Shown here in pieces: positions 50,782 through 63,890 of a stretch of DNA of 64,000 nucleotides. Position 1 is the stretch's first letter, and the number at the start of each line of letters is the position of its first letter. The DNA lies in NCBI RefSeq assembly GCF_028640845.1, contig NC_080543.1:1124667-1188666 (forward strand), given 5' to 3'. Made by a program: the position numbers and the translations under genes. The notes beneath the pieces were generated by a model, which saw only the letters and a program-made list of their open reading frames with translations, did no database searches and was not told where the DNA came from. Source of the DNA: Ahaetulla prasina (lineage: Eukaryota; Chordata; Lepidosauria; Squamata; Colubridae).

Positions 50782-51767
50782 TTTTTTATTGGCCGAGTGT
50801 GATTGGACACACAAGGAATTTGTCTTGGTGCATCTGCTCTCAGTCTACATAAAAGAAAAGATACCTTCATCAAGAATCATAAGGTACAATACTTAATTGT
50901 ACCTCCATTTTCCTGCATGAGCATATGTGCCGGCCAGTGGATGTGCGCCAGAAACTGGAAGTACCTTATCCATCATGTGCATGCCCCCGAGGTGGTTCCT
51001 TCCTGGTTGTGGCCCAAAGTGCACGCACGCACGCAAAGTGCTCCCTTTTTGATACTTGGTGCTTTGCGCACATGCGCGCTCTCCCTTTTTGGCACTCAGC
51101 GCTGAAATAGAATAGAATAGAATTTTTTATTGTCCAAGTGTGATTGGACACACAAGGAATTTGTCTTGGTGCCGATGCTCTCAGTGTACATAAAAGAAAA
51201 GATACGTTCATCAAGGTACAACATTTACAACACAATTGATGGTCAATATATCAATATAAATCATAAGGTTTGCCATCATTGCCCGAGGCTGAAGCTGGGC
51301 AGCTCTGGGGGTGGAGGTATAGCTGGGGTGCTCATTTAACAGAATAAGAGAGTTGGAAGGGACCTTGGAGGTCTTCTAGTCCAACCCCCTTCACTAACAA
51401 GAGACCCTAGATAATTTCAGACAGGTGTCTGTCCAGTCTCTTCTTAAAAGCCTCCCTTGTTGGAGCACCCATAACTTCTGGAGGCAAGCCCTTCCAGCGG
51501 TGGTTAATTGTTCTCATTGCCAGGAAGTTTCTCCTTAATTCCAGGTTGCTTCTCTCCTTGATAAGCTTCCATCTGTTACTTCTTCTCTTGCCTCTCTTTG
51601 TGGCCTTGCAGGAGGGAGCTCTTGTGCACAAGCCAGAGGGACCATGCTTGCATGACTACTTGGCTGAGGTCATACGTCTGGAATAGTCTCGGGTCTCCTG
51701 CTCCTCCTTGAGCAGGAGGTTCGGCTAGAAGACCTCCAAGGTCCCTTCTATCTCTGGTAGTCTGTAT

Positions 51768-51998
51768 TCTGAGCCCCAGTGGCACAGTGGTTAGAATGCA
51801 GTATTGCAGGCTAATTCTGCCCACAGCCAGCAGTTCAATTCTCACCGGCTCAAGACTGACTCAGCCTTCCTTCCTTCTGAGGCTGGTAAAAGGAGGACCC
51901 AGGTTGTTGGGGGCAAAATGCTGCCTCCGTAAATTGCTTAGAGAGGGCTGGAAAGCCCTGTGAAGTGGTATCTAAGCCTAAGCACTAATGCAATTCTC
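51768..51998 (+). repeat. Sauria-type SINE
   Basis: It starts GAGCCCCAGTGGCACAGTGG, has a B box with CAGTTCAATTCTC, then AAAAGGAGGACCCAGGTTGT and the 3' end AGTGGTATCTAAGCC. The 5' part directly abuts a CR1 3' end. Confidence 0.75.
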
Positions 51999-54900
51999 TA
52001 TTCTGCTAAACCATTGTCAGTTTAGTTGTCGCTCATTGAACAAACCACAATGGTAGGATATACACAACACACTATGCTCAAGCCCGAGAGGTCACGATGT
52101 GGCTTAAAAAGATAATCTTTCAGCCATTTCCAGCAACTTCCTTTCCGTTGAAATATTAGAAAAAACACCAAATGAAATTCCCTTTCAAGGCAGCAGTGAT
52201 GCCAGCCTCTCATTCAGCTTGAAAAAATTGGTGTTCAGTATTTCTGTACCTAAATAGACGTGGCCTGGAGAAGTCAGGGGTGGAATTGATGATCAGCATT
52301 TGTGGGAATAGCAGCCAATTTGGGGGTGGGTGGGTGGTGGGTGCTATACTGAGGCTTTTTTCCAGCTGCAACTCCATATAGCAGTTGCTGGGAAGAGATG
52401 GGGAGGGGGGCTCCCGACATTCTGTCAGACCTGCCCCAGTTCGATCTCTTTGGAAAGAAAGACCCTCGACTCCACGGGTGAGTTGAAGTGGTAGGTTCTT
52501 TTACTAAAATATGCTGGTTGCAATAGAGTCAGGCTAGAACTGAATTTCCCACGCTCAAAAGATGCATAAGGTTTCCCCTCATCCCAGCCCTCCCTCCACG
52601 ACAAGTCCGTCTTCAGCCATAATAAACTAATAAAAGTCTGCCTGGGTGTTTTGAGAACGCTGAGGTGTTTGGGGTAACCCGCATTCTTTCTCAGGGTCCG
52701 TGGCCTTGGGTGCTAGCACAAACCAGTTCCAAGCTCTCCTGCTCTTCTTCAAGTTGTCTTTCCCCATCCTCCCCAGTTCCCGTCACATACATGTTTATTG
52801 CCCATTTATTCCTTCCTCCCCACTCCAGTGTCTCCCTCCTCCCTCCTAGCCCTCAATGGCAGGATGCCAGCAAGGCGCCAGGCTGAAGATGGCAGAACTG
52901 ACACACGGATCCAGTGGGCCCGGAGGACCCATAAGGCTGAACCTGGTCTGGTCTTCAGAGTGCCTGATCCAGCCTCATAGCTCTTACAGAAGTAAACTGG
53001 TAAGGAGTGAGGTTCTCCCTTCCAGGAAAATGTTGCATTCATTTATTTATACACAAATCACACCTTTATTCACAAATCCAGCTTCGTGTCTTTGGATGGA
53101 CTCTGGTTAAGTCAGGCAGGGCCGAGCTGGAGCCTTCGGAGGGTGTGGAAGCAGCAACACCCACAAAGTCCAGGTGACGTGTGTTGGCATTTGTGGTTGT
53201 CTCTGGGTCCCCCCCCCACCCGTTCAACTTGGCCGGAGGAGGCGGGAGGGAGGGAGGGATTGGCCACTTTGGGACCCAATTACTGCTGTCTCCTTTGAAC
53301 TCGGAGCTGCTCTTCCATCATCTGGCTAAGCCACACCAGCTGTTTTCGCACTCGGAGCCCAGGAGACCCATTAAAAGTGTCTAAAGTTTCTCTAATGCCT
53401 AATGAGAGGAAATGTCTAGGGCTTTCATTACTTGGCTATCTTGCCCGACTCTCTGGCGATGGCCACCTCGGTCCAGCAGGCCCTCCGGAGGGACAAGCGA
53501 TTAACTGTTGCAGGAAGCCAAGCACCTCCCAGCCTCTCCTGGAGTCCCACTTCAGGGGGAGCAGGAGAACCTGCTGGCCTCAGAGGGGTAGCTCTGCTGC
53601 CAAGACGGTCCCTGAAGGTGGCCGTCCAGAAGTCCAGGAGAACATATGAAATGACCTTGTTTTCTGCATCCACCCAAATGAGACAAACAACAAGTACAAG
53701 GGGCTCTCTTGGGGAAACGGGCCGGCCATCTGTCTCCCACTCCCCACCTCGGCTCTTTGGAGCCCTTGGAAGGCTCCGGACAGGCTCTGCAGCCACGTCC
53801 ACCCCACCCGGGGCCATGGCTGCCCTCCCAGCTCCTCCTAGGAGGATGGCAGCTCTTCTGGGCAGTCGCCAGCTGGGAGATGCCAGCCGGGCTCTCCACT
53901 TGAGGGAGTCGTTTCCGTGAACAAAGGCAGCTCAGCTTTCCTTTTCGTTGCTACCAGGCTGAAAGCAAGGATCTTGCCAAGCCCCACTCTGCCCCCCTGC
54001 CCTCGCCCCCCGGTTATATACGTGTCTCCTCCACATCTCCAGAGCTGTCAGTCAAGTGAGAATGTATAAAGACACAGCAATAGATCATGTTACAGATTTA
54101 AATAAGCAGATTTAGAGAATAGAAACCATACGGATAGATGTGTATGTATGTGGCTTTGTGAATAGTGCAGAACATTTGTATACCTCTCCATACCCTATTA
54201 TATCTATATGTCCATCTCTCTCTCTCCCTCCATCTCCTCCCTCTTGGTGGTTATCAGCACACAGGGTGCCACACCAAAAACTCTTGGGTGGCACTTAGAA
54301 AATTAACAAAATTTCCATCTGTCAACTCCAAAATTGCTTGGATCAGCACATAGACTATGCCGGTGCGTTACCACATCATCCCAGGTTTTTTGGAAAAAAA
54401 ACAACAACACCTCAATGTGAATGAAGTTTTTAACACAAAAAACAGACAGCTATGATCTATTTAAACAACATCAACAAGAAAAACAATAACCCAAAAAAAG
54501 AAATACGTCAAAAATCACAAAAAATATACAGCTAGGCATGCTAACAAGAAATAAAACAAAAAAGCAGGAAAATAGAAAATATGTCACAAATTGCTCACAA
54601 GTCAAGCAAATTTATATAAAGGAAAGAATCAATCAATAATCTTTCTGTTACATCCCCATTTATGAACTCTACTGTCATAAAACAATTCTGGACTTAAGGT
54701 ATAAACTAAACAAGCTATTGCTTAGGCAGCTTTTCAGAATTTCAGATCCCCCCCCCCGCCCAGTTTTTATGTGTAGTTAATATATGAGAGACACCCACCA
54801 GCAAAATAATAAATACGTAACTGGGGAATCATTTGAAAATAATGTGTAATTTCACTATGAATACCTTGTTCTTAAATAATTAAAATGTGTGTATGTATGT

Positions 54901-56285
54901 GTTCAATTTTGAGGGGTGATTCCAGGTCCTGTTTTCATAAATACCTTGGTGAGACCTTCTGGGGTAACTTTTGAAGGAGGGGCCAGCTGACTCTTGCTGC
55001 CCAGCCTGCCTTCCTTGTGCCCTGAAGCCGATGGTTTTGGGGTGCTGGGGAGGACAAGCTGCAAGAGGGCCAGGCCTCAAATGGAGAAGGAGGTCGGGGA
55101 ACCAACTGAAGTCTGGCTGTCTCAGAAGAAGCTGCTCTGGACTCTTAGAGCCGCTGCATTGAAGAGGGCATCCATCGCCTGCTGTTCTCAAGGCAGGAGC
55201 TCTCAAGACATTAAAAACCAGGGAATTGTAACAAGGCCTCGCTCACAGGGCCTTCTGTTGTGGGTCAGGGCTATGAATGCATGAATTGAAAAGCAAGGAT
55301 CTCAATTTTGTTTGGTACAAATGCCTCTGAATTTCTTATCCAACTTTTCCTCCAGAAAGTCCATGTTTTAGCATGAGAAGAAGACCCTTTCTCAAGAAGA
55401 AGCAGGTTAAAGTCGGCTCACTCAGTGGCTTCCAGGATTGGCCATTCAGTGGATCCCACCCCAGAAGCCCATGGATCAAATTCAGCCTCCTTTTCAAAGG
55501 GTTAGGAGAAATCTCTCTCTCCCCCCACCCCATTATTTACCTAATGGGAGTAGGGGTCTGAGGCATGCTGTGTATATTATTTAGCATCATGTTCCTTCAG
55601 TTAATTTCTGCCACTCCTCGTTTGGGTCTCCATGTCTCTCAGGCAGCCAGAAAATTGTGGCATAAGATGTTTCAAGGCTCTCAGTAGGGCGTTTGGTGGA
55701 TGACCGAGGTCACAAGGGCTGTTAACACCATGCTGGGCCCTGATGTGGTGATGGATTCGAAAAGGATGGGCAGGTCAGCAGAGAATCAGGCCAGGAACTT
55801 GGAAGTGGATGCTGGAAAGAGATCGGTTTTGTTGAGGTTGCCTCCCCTTCCTGCCTGCCTGGGTCAGTCTCTTCCATTGGGATGCCTGGAAGACTCTGCT
55901 GACTGCTCATATCTGAGTGCCCACCAAAGGGATCCAGGCTCTCATGTTGCCTTCTTCTGCCCTCGGCTTTAGTGCAGGACTTGGGTGCCTGGAGGGCCAA
56001 GAGGAGCCTCCTGACTCAGCACTCACCTCATCACAGGTGGAGGTGAGGCCTGGTGCTGGGAAGCCATCTTCAGCCGCCTCCCCTTTCCTCCCAAAAGGCA
56101 GATAGAACAGATGGTGGGTGGGAGGGATGCCCAGGTGAGGGTTCAAGCAGGGAGGGGATTGAAGATTGGGGAGGGGGAGGGAGAGAGATGGTGGGGGAGT
56201 GATGAGGTTTGTTATCTAGGATGCCAGGTGAGTTAGGAACCAACCACATTTGTAGAGTGGTCTCCTGTAGAAAGGCTCTTTAGCT
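51999..56285. other. Intergenic, mostly unassigned
   Basis: No host gene is recognised. 52005-52240 and 52420-52660 look like old repeat sequence I cannot name. 53050-53950 is GC-richer, with chance open frames. 54300-54900 is AT-rich without features. 54950-56230 has scattered open frames with no recognised domains. Confidence 0.5.
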
Positions 56286-57317
56286 ATAATCTAGACTGAT
56301 CACTTGCTGCCCCAAAGATTATTTTTCAAAAAGGCAACTGGACTTATTTGGTTTTTTTTCTTTGAAAACATTTCACTTCTCACCCAAGAAGCTTATTCAG
56401 TTCTGGCTGAATTGTGACAAGAGAAAGTCAGAACTGAAGAAGCTCCTTGGATGAGAAGTGAAACTTTTTCAAAGAAAAAAACCAAGTAAGTCCAGTTGCC
56501 TCTTGGAAAAGAATCTTTGGGTGAACTCCTGGATGATGGAGAATCTCCCTAGACCAATGTTTCTCAACCTTAACACCTTTAACATATGGCTGGTTAGGGA
56601 ATTCTGGAAGTTGAAGTCCACCTATCTTGAAGTTGGGAAATACTGCCACCGACTTACGCATTACATACATACTGTAAGGAGCCAAAAGCAAAATACAACC
56701 AGTAGAATCACCAAGTGGTCTGATTTTGCTCAGATGAGATGACCTCCCAAGCCACAAAGGACCAGCCTCAAATGATCATACTCTGAGGCACATCATGGGA
56801 AGACCCAGCTCTCTGGAGAAGTTGAGAATGCTGGGAAAGGTGAGAAGAAAGAGGAGAAGACTATCTCTGGCAAGGTGGGTGGATGTGATTACAGTGGTGA
56901 TGGGTTCATTGTTGGAAGACCTGAAGAACCAGACCGGAGGCAGATCATCCAAGAGAAAATCTACCCCAGTGGTCACTAGGTGTCCATGTGCATTGGATGG
57001 TGCTTCATCAGTCAGTCAACTCCCTGGAGAAGTCAAGAATCTTGCAAAGGTGGAAGGAAAGAGAAGAGGACGGTGAGAACCATAGTGGTGGCGGTAGGAG
57101 GCTCCGCCCAGACGTCATCAAAAACTATTTTAAATGATTTTAAAACTAAACAAGGTTGAATAAAGATTATTTTTAAAAAAACAATCTGCACATGCACAGA
57201 AGGGCCATGTGCTGGCAAAGTGTGCGCGCGTGCCCATGCACTACCAATAGTGAACCGGTAGTGCCTGGATTTGAAACCCACTACTGGTCCATGGGGATGC
57301 TGCAACAGTCAAAAATG

Positions 57318-58302
57318 CTAGAACCGAGATACTTGCTAATAGATTAATGCCAGTGATGAATCAAATAATTCATAATGATCAGTCAGGATTTATTAAGGGT
57401 AGGCAGATGAGATATAATGTGAGGCAAATTGTACATTTACTTGAATATTTGGAACGAAACAACCAAGTCTCAGCGGCACTCTTTTTTTTGGATGCTGAAA
57501 AAGCCTTTGACAGATTGGATTGGCAGTTTTTGTTTAAAGTAATAGAAAAAATGCAATTTGGGGATTATTTTATCCATGCAATTAAAGCAATATATCAGAA
57601 GCAAACAGCACAAATAATAGTAAATGGTGGGTTAACAGAAACCTTTAAAATTGAGAAAGGGACGAGACAGGGATGTCCCCTGTCCCCATTACTTTTTATT
57701 TTAACTTTAGAAATTCTTCTAAAGTTAAAATACGTGGTTCTGATCGAATAAAGGGAATTAGAGTTAAATATCAAGATTACAGATTAAGAGCTTTTGCAGA
57801 TGACTTGGTTGTTACTGTATCTCAACCAATATACTCAGCTACTGGTTTAAAAGATATAATTGGTCAGTATGGCAAAGTATCTGGATTTAAGGTGAATCAG
57901 CAAAAGACAAAGATGATAACTAAAAATATGAATATACAACAAAAAGAAGAGTTAGAAAGAACTATGGGTTTTGAAATCGTTAAAAAGGTTAAATATTTAG
58001 GAATATATATTACAGCTTCAAATGTCAAATTATACAAAAATAATTATGAGGTATTGTGGCAGAAGGTATGGAAAGAAATGGAGAATTGGAAGAAGTTACA
58101 ACTATCCTTGCTGGGAAGAATAGCGGCTATAAAAATGAATGTTTTGCCCAGGTTTCTATTTTTGTTTCAAATGATACCGGTACTAAAGAATGATATCAAA
58201 TTACAGGAATGGCAAAAGGGGGTTAATAACTTTGTATGGATGGGCAAAAAACCAAGAATAAAATTAAAAATAATGCAGGACACAAGGGAAAGGGGGGGTC
58301 TT
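57318..58302 (+). mobile_element. Older L1 LINE, RT part (left portion), interrupted
   Basis: 57347-57740 encodes L1 reverse transcriptase ([45 protein letters not shown]). A frameshift near 57715 is followed by 57760-58270 ([10 protein letters not shown], the F-A-D-D catalytic box; KVKYLGIYI; LLGRIAAIKMNVLPRFLFLF). It is 5'-truncated near 57318 and stops at the insertion of another L1. The same protein continues at 63891 (MPNLKLYYEAVVL, then LSLITDWINLTEE). Confidence 0.9.
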
Positions 58303-58629
58303 TTTTTTTTTTAATTCAAAAAGTTTTACAAAATTTTTCCCCCCCTTTCCCCCCTCCTCCCCCCTCCCTTCGCAACCCCCCTCCCCCCCCCGACTTCCCG
58401 GAACGAGCACAAGGTATAGTTAAAAATAAAACAAACATATGCTAAAAAATTTTCGTCCCAACTTAATTATACCCCTACAATCATCAATTCCTAACTTCCC
58501 CCCAAAGCAATCAAAAATAATACATCATAATCATTCAAAAACAGTCTGATAACTCTTAGTCTGATATCTACGTTGAATATAGTCAATCCATTCTTTCCAT
58601 TCCTTTAAGTATCTTTCTTTTAATGTCTT

Positions 58630-61600
58630 TCAAAAGGCTGATATCTTCGCCATCTCAGCCAAATTGGCAACTTTCAATATCCATTCTTCTATTGTTGGTA
58701 CTTCTTTTTTCTTCCAATATTGTCCTATTAGTAATCTTGCTGCAGTTATTAGATTTAAAATCAATTTAGTCTCAATTACTGTACAATCCGTAATAATTCC
58801 CAACAAGAAAAATTGCGGCAGGAACTTTATCTTCTTTTTCAGAACATTTTGTAAAATCCACCAAATTTTTATCCAAAAGGCCTTTATGTCCTTACAAGTC
58901 CACCAAATGTGAAAATATGTAGCGTCATCACAATTACATCTCCAACATTTTGCTTGCATTTCTGGATACATACACGATAATTTTTAGGATCTAGATGCCA
59001 TCTATAAAACATTTTATAAAAATTTTCCTCAGATTCTGTGCTCGTGAATTTAACATTTCTAACCCAAATTTTTCCCACGTTTCCAATAATATTGGCTCCT
59101 GAAAATTTTGTGCCCACTTTATCATACAGTCCTTTACCAAGTCCCTTTCAGAATCTATTTCAAGTAACACATTATACAATCTCTTTATATGCTCCTGAGA
59201 CTGATTTCTAATTTGCTTTACCAAATTTCCTCGTTCTGCTCTATACCAATTTTCTGATCTCCTTCCATCTAGCACGTAGTTGCTCATATTGAAACCAAGT
59301 ATAATTTTTCCTTCCTCTTAATACTTGCAGAGATTTTAACTGCAAATTACCTCTTTCAGTATACAAAAGATCTTTATATGTAATCATTTCCTGCTTCTGT
59401 TCTATGTTTATATTTTCTACTGTATGTCTAGGACATGCCCATATAGGAACCTTATAATTTAGTTTATAAGAGTATTTTTTCCAAACACGCAGAAGGGCAT
59501 TTCTTAGCACATGATTTTTAAAGGCCTTATCCACTTTTTTGTTATAAATTAAATATGCATGCCATCCATATAACAAATCATAACCTTCTATATTCAAAAT
59601 TCTGTCCTCTGTTAAATTAAACCAATCACTTATTGCAGAGAGAGCAGCTGCTTCATAATATAATTTAAAATTAGGCATTTTAAACCTCCCTTTCCGAGAA
59701 TCTTGAATTATTTTCATTTTAACCCTAGCTTTTTTACCTTCCCATATAAATTTGTTAATTCCCTTCTGCCATTCCTCAAGATTCTTATCTTTCTTAATTA
59801 TTGGTATCATCTGAAAGAGGAATAAAAATCTAGGTAAAACATTCATTTTAATAGCAGCAATTCTCCCCAGCAAAGATAATTGCAATTTTTTCCAAACAAT
59901 CAACTCCTTCTGAACTTTTTGCCATAAAACCTCATAGTTATTCTTATACAATTTCACATTTGACGACGTAATATAAACCCCTAAGTACTTAACCTTCTTT
60001 ACAATTTCAAATCCTGTTACTTCCTCTAGTTTTTCTTTCTGTTGTCTGGCCATATTTTTATTATCACTTTTGTCTTTTCTGATTTACCTTAAACCCTGAG
60101 ACATTCCATATTGATCAATTATTTCCAACAAAGATTTACTAGAATTTATAGGGTTTGTTAAAGTAATCACCAAATCATCTGCAAAAGCTCTTAACTTATA
60201 TTCATATTGTCTAACTCTAATTCCTCTATCTCCTTTACTTCTCGTATTTTATCCAATAATGGTTCTAGAGTTAAAATAAACAATAATGGTGATAAAGGAC
60301 ATCCCTGTCTTGTTCCTTCGCAATCTTAAAAGGTTCTGTTAAGCTACCATTGATTATAATCTGTGCTGTTTGCTCTCCATAAATTGCCCTAATTATTCTT
60401 AAAAACCATCTCCAAATTGCATCTTTTCTATTAATTTAAATAAAAATCCCAATGCAATCGATCAAAAGCTTTCTCTGCATCGAGAAAATAAATGCTGCTG
60501 GAATAAAATTTTCTTTTCTAAGTACTCCAGTAAATTAACAATCTGCCTAACATTATTCCTCATCTGTCTCCCTTTTATAAATCCAGATTGATCATTATGA
60601 ATTCTTCGCTGCAGAATCAACATTAATCTATTAGCTATTATTTTAACAAAATCTTATAATCATTATTTAAAAGTGAGATTGGCCTATAATTCCCAGGTTT
60701 AGAACAATCCTGTTCCTCTTTGGTATCAATGAAATAAAAGAGGTTCTCCATGAGGGGAATTCTCCTAGTTGTATCTGATTAAATAATTCCTTAAGTGGAC
60801 CTAACATCTCATCCTGTAAATTCCTATAATAACTAACTGTGAGCCCATCCGTACCAGGAGTTTTCCTCATTTTTAATTGTTTAATTACCAAAATAATTTC
60901 TTCCGAGGTTATAGGCCGATTCAGTTCATCCGTTTGTTCTAAAGTTAAATTTTAACCTTATATTCCTTCAAATAATTATCAATATCCCTATTCAATATAT
61001 TATCTTTAAGATATAAATTTGTATAATATTCTAAAAAAGCTTTTTTAATTTTATCCTGTTGATATCTCTCTTTACCTTTATATTCTATTTTTTTATAGTA
61101 TGTTGTTTTGTCTTTTCCTTAAAGTGTATGCTAACCACCTACCAGGTCTATTTGCGTTACAAAAGTATTATGTTTGGCATATTGTATATTTGTTGCCACC
61201 TGATCAGCCATTATCATATTAAATTGATTCTGTAGTAACTTTATTGCATCTTTAAGTTTTTGATCATGTGGATTATGTATTAATAATTGTTGTTTCTTAT
61301 AAATTTCCTCTTCTAAATACCTACGCTGTCTTTGTTGCTTATTTCTCTGTCTATTATTAAGATATATTAATACACCTCTCATAAAAGCTTTACTGGAGTC
61401 CCAAACCATTTCTATCGATGTTTCATTATTCAAATTATAATCAAAAAATTCTTTCATCTGCTTTTTACATTGATTTACATTATCCTGATATCTAAACAAA
61501 TTTTCATTTAATCTCCAAGTTCTTCTACCCTCTTTTCCATATTGCAATTCCATCCAAACAGGACTATGATCAGACAAACATCTTGGAATTATCTTAGTTT

Positions 61601-62246
61601 TCCTCACCCTACAAATCAAATCATTAGAAATTAAAATAAAATCAATACGTGAGAAGGATTGATGCCTATCAGAGAAAAAGTATAGTCTCTTTCCTCCAAA
61701 TTCCAGTCTCCATACTTCTCATAACTCAAAATCTTCTATCATATCAAAAAAGGATTTAGGCAGCTTTGCATGTGCAGGTATCTTCTTGGAAGAAATTCTC
61801 TTGTCCTTTCGTGTATCTATTACTCCATTCCAATCTCCCAATATAATGCACGATTTATAATCCCATAGATTCAACTTATCATATAACATTCTATAAAATT
61901 TTTCTTGTTGCTGATTGGGTGCATATATACCAAGCAAGAGAGTCCTTTTTGTTTCTATTGTAAGTTCAATAGCAATATATCTTCCGTGAATATCTGCCTC
62001 TATTAACTTGGCTGGTATATCTTTTCTCAAATAAACCACTATGCCATGTTTTTTCTCCAAAGCTGAAGCAACAAAATGTTTACCTAACTTTGAGTTTATT
62101 AGGTACTTTTGATCTGATAATTTAATATGCGTTTCTTGTAAGCAAATAACATCATTTTAAAATTGTTTCAAATAATGAAATATTTTTCTTCTCTTCTGAG
62201 CTGAGTTCAAACCATTGACATTCCAAGTCAAGATTTTATTTGCCAT
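58630..62246 (-). pseudogene. L1 ORF2 (endonuclease / reverse transcriptase), multiply broken
   Basis: It begins MANKILTWNVNGLNSAQKR. Open pieces: 62060-61719 and 61619-61131 (endonuclease), 60891-60667 (KMRKTPGTDGLTVSYYRNL), 60053-59241 (VKYLGVYITSSNVKLYKNNY onward), and 59287-58630 in two frames (C-terminal Cys-rich region). The breaks are mainly single-base gains or losses, often in A/T runs. Order and content match L1 ORF2 throughout. Confidence 0.85.
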
Positions 62247-63288
62247 TACTGGGCTGCTGAAGCCTTTGAGCAATCAACTGAAGATCGTCCTCCGTATCTT
62301 GGCCGTGCTCCTCCACCGCTTCTGTAGCAGAATCCTGAACTTTACTTTGAGTTTGTTGCTCCTTTTCTTTACGCTTAAGGGCTCCCCTCGTCAGTCTTTG
62401 TTCTTGTGGTTGTTCCTCTGATGGTAACATCACTGGAATCACCTCAGCTTCCACACCCATTTGAGTCTCTTGAATTCTTTTTTCTATTATTTCTATTTCA
62501 AATTTCAGCACTGTAGAAAGAAAATCTTTGGCCTTAAGCACTGTGTCAATACGATATCTCCTTCCTTGATAATACACTGTCAAACCAACTGGAACCTCCC
62601 ATCTAAATTGAATCTGGTATTTCTTAAGTTCTTGTGTGAAAAATGTAAAGTCCTTTCTATCCCTTAACATCTTGGGAGGAATCTCTTTCAAAACCTTCAA
62701 CTCCTGTTCCCCTATTTTCAAGTTTTTCTGAAAAGCAACTTGCAAAATTTGATTCCTCACTGTTCTTTTCAAAAAATAAACCACAATGTCTCTAGGAAGT
62801 TTCTTTTGCCTAGCAATCCAAGAATTAACTCTATAAATTTTGTCAATTTGATAAGCAACCTCTTGTGGATCAAGTTCAATAAATTCAGCCAGAGCTTCTG
62901 ATAAATTTTTTAAATCTTCCCTTTCTCCTCATTCAAACCCTAATTCTCAGAGCTCCTTCCATCATTCTATACTGCATCACCACCACTTGATCTTCATTTT
63001 ATCCAATTTGATTTGCATTCCCCCATTCTATTTTCTATTTGTTGATTTGACTGAACAATTTCTTGCACCTCCTCCTCCACCACCTCCAGTCTTTTGCCAA
63101 ACCTTGAAAAGCCATCAAGATATCTTCTCTTATTTTTTATTATTCTCTTTATTTCTTCTCTTATTTTCTCATTATTATCCATAATCTCCTTAAACCTTTC
63201 TTCAGACACTTTCCTTGCTCTTTAATCAGATCTTCTAAAGCTGGTTCAGAACCCTTCTGCCCCCAGTCTTAGGTGGTTTAGTAGCCAT
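62236..63288 (-). pseudogene. L1 ORF1 (RNA-binding chaperone-like protein), frameshifted
   Basis: It starts MATKPPKTGGRR and shifts frame before ALEDLIKEQG. A predicted coiled coil follows (EERFKEIMDNNEKIREEI onward), then the core MVYFLKRTVRNQILQVAF and RYRIDTVLKAKDFL. It ends PSNGK at TAA 62238-62236, 11 nt inside ORF2. At least two breaks prevent a full product. Confidence 0.8.
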
Positions 63289-63890
63289 TTCAGTTTTAAA
63301 ATTCACAAAATATAAGTCTAGAAACTTCTTTTCCCCTTTAAGTATAGGAGAGCTCAGTTCACTTCATTAAAATCCACATAACATTTCTTATCTTCTTAGT
63401 TGCACAGACTGTTTGAAATTCCATTCGTCACTTTCACTCCCGTTCAGGCGCCATCTTTAAGAGTCAATTAAAACAAAGGAAAAAAAGTTTCTCTTTTTTA
63501 AAAGGTAGAAGTCAGGAAATCAAAAATACTTGCAATCCAATAATTGTCCGCTGGCACTCATTCCGTCTGCTTAAAGAGATCCATAAAGATAAGACAATTA
63601 GCAGAGATGGACACTTTCTTCTTTTCCTGCTTTTGCAGGCACGCACTGAAGTCGGAGGGCAGGAATATTTATGGGACCCGTCGACCCTTCAAGGCTCTGC
63701 TTAATTAAAACAAAGCCTCTGGGGAGGTCTACCAACATTTCCTGCTGCTCTTATCTTTCCCCTTTCATCCAGGGAAAAAGATTAAAGCCGGCTTTTCCTG
63801 GCTTTTACGATGTTCAGTGCGGAGCCCCTTTAATTAGGGGCTCAGCGAAGAGGTGGAGCCACCCGGAAGTCCTGGGAAAGGGGGGGTCTT

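Larger units (their letters stand above)
58303..63873 (-). mobile_element. Full-length but mutated L1 LINE
   Basis: 5571 bp between two perfect 17-bp copies of GGGAAAGGGGGGGTCTT (58286-58302 and 63874-63890). On the minus strand: a 5' UTR of about 585 bp, ORF1 from an ATG at 63288 to a stop at 62236, ORF2 from an ATG at 62246, and a 3' end in a T-run (plus strand) at 58301. ORF1 shows coiled-coil heptads (63209-62994) and an RNA-binding domain and CTD (62784-62236). ORF2 shows endonuclease motifs (LTWNVNGLNS, LGDWNGVID, SDHSPVW), RT with AFADDLV near 60175, and the Cys-rich end CWRCNCDDATYFHIWWTC. Frameshifts and at least one early stop (QF*NDVICLQETH) inactivate it. Confidence 0.93.

Noticed and set aside
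52420..53000. A further LTR
   Set aside because: The left part looks LTR-like (TGTCAGACCTGCCCC), but I found no matching right end or target duplication.
53432..53920. Possible gene in the GC-rich intergenic part
   Set aside because: Open frames on both strands with no domain, no matching splice sites and no repeat-free conservation evidence.
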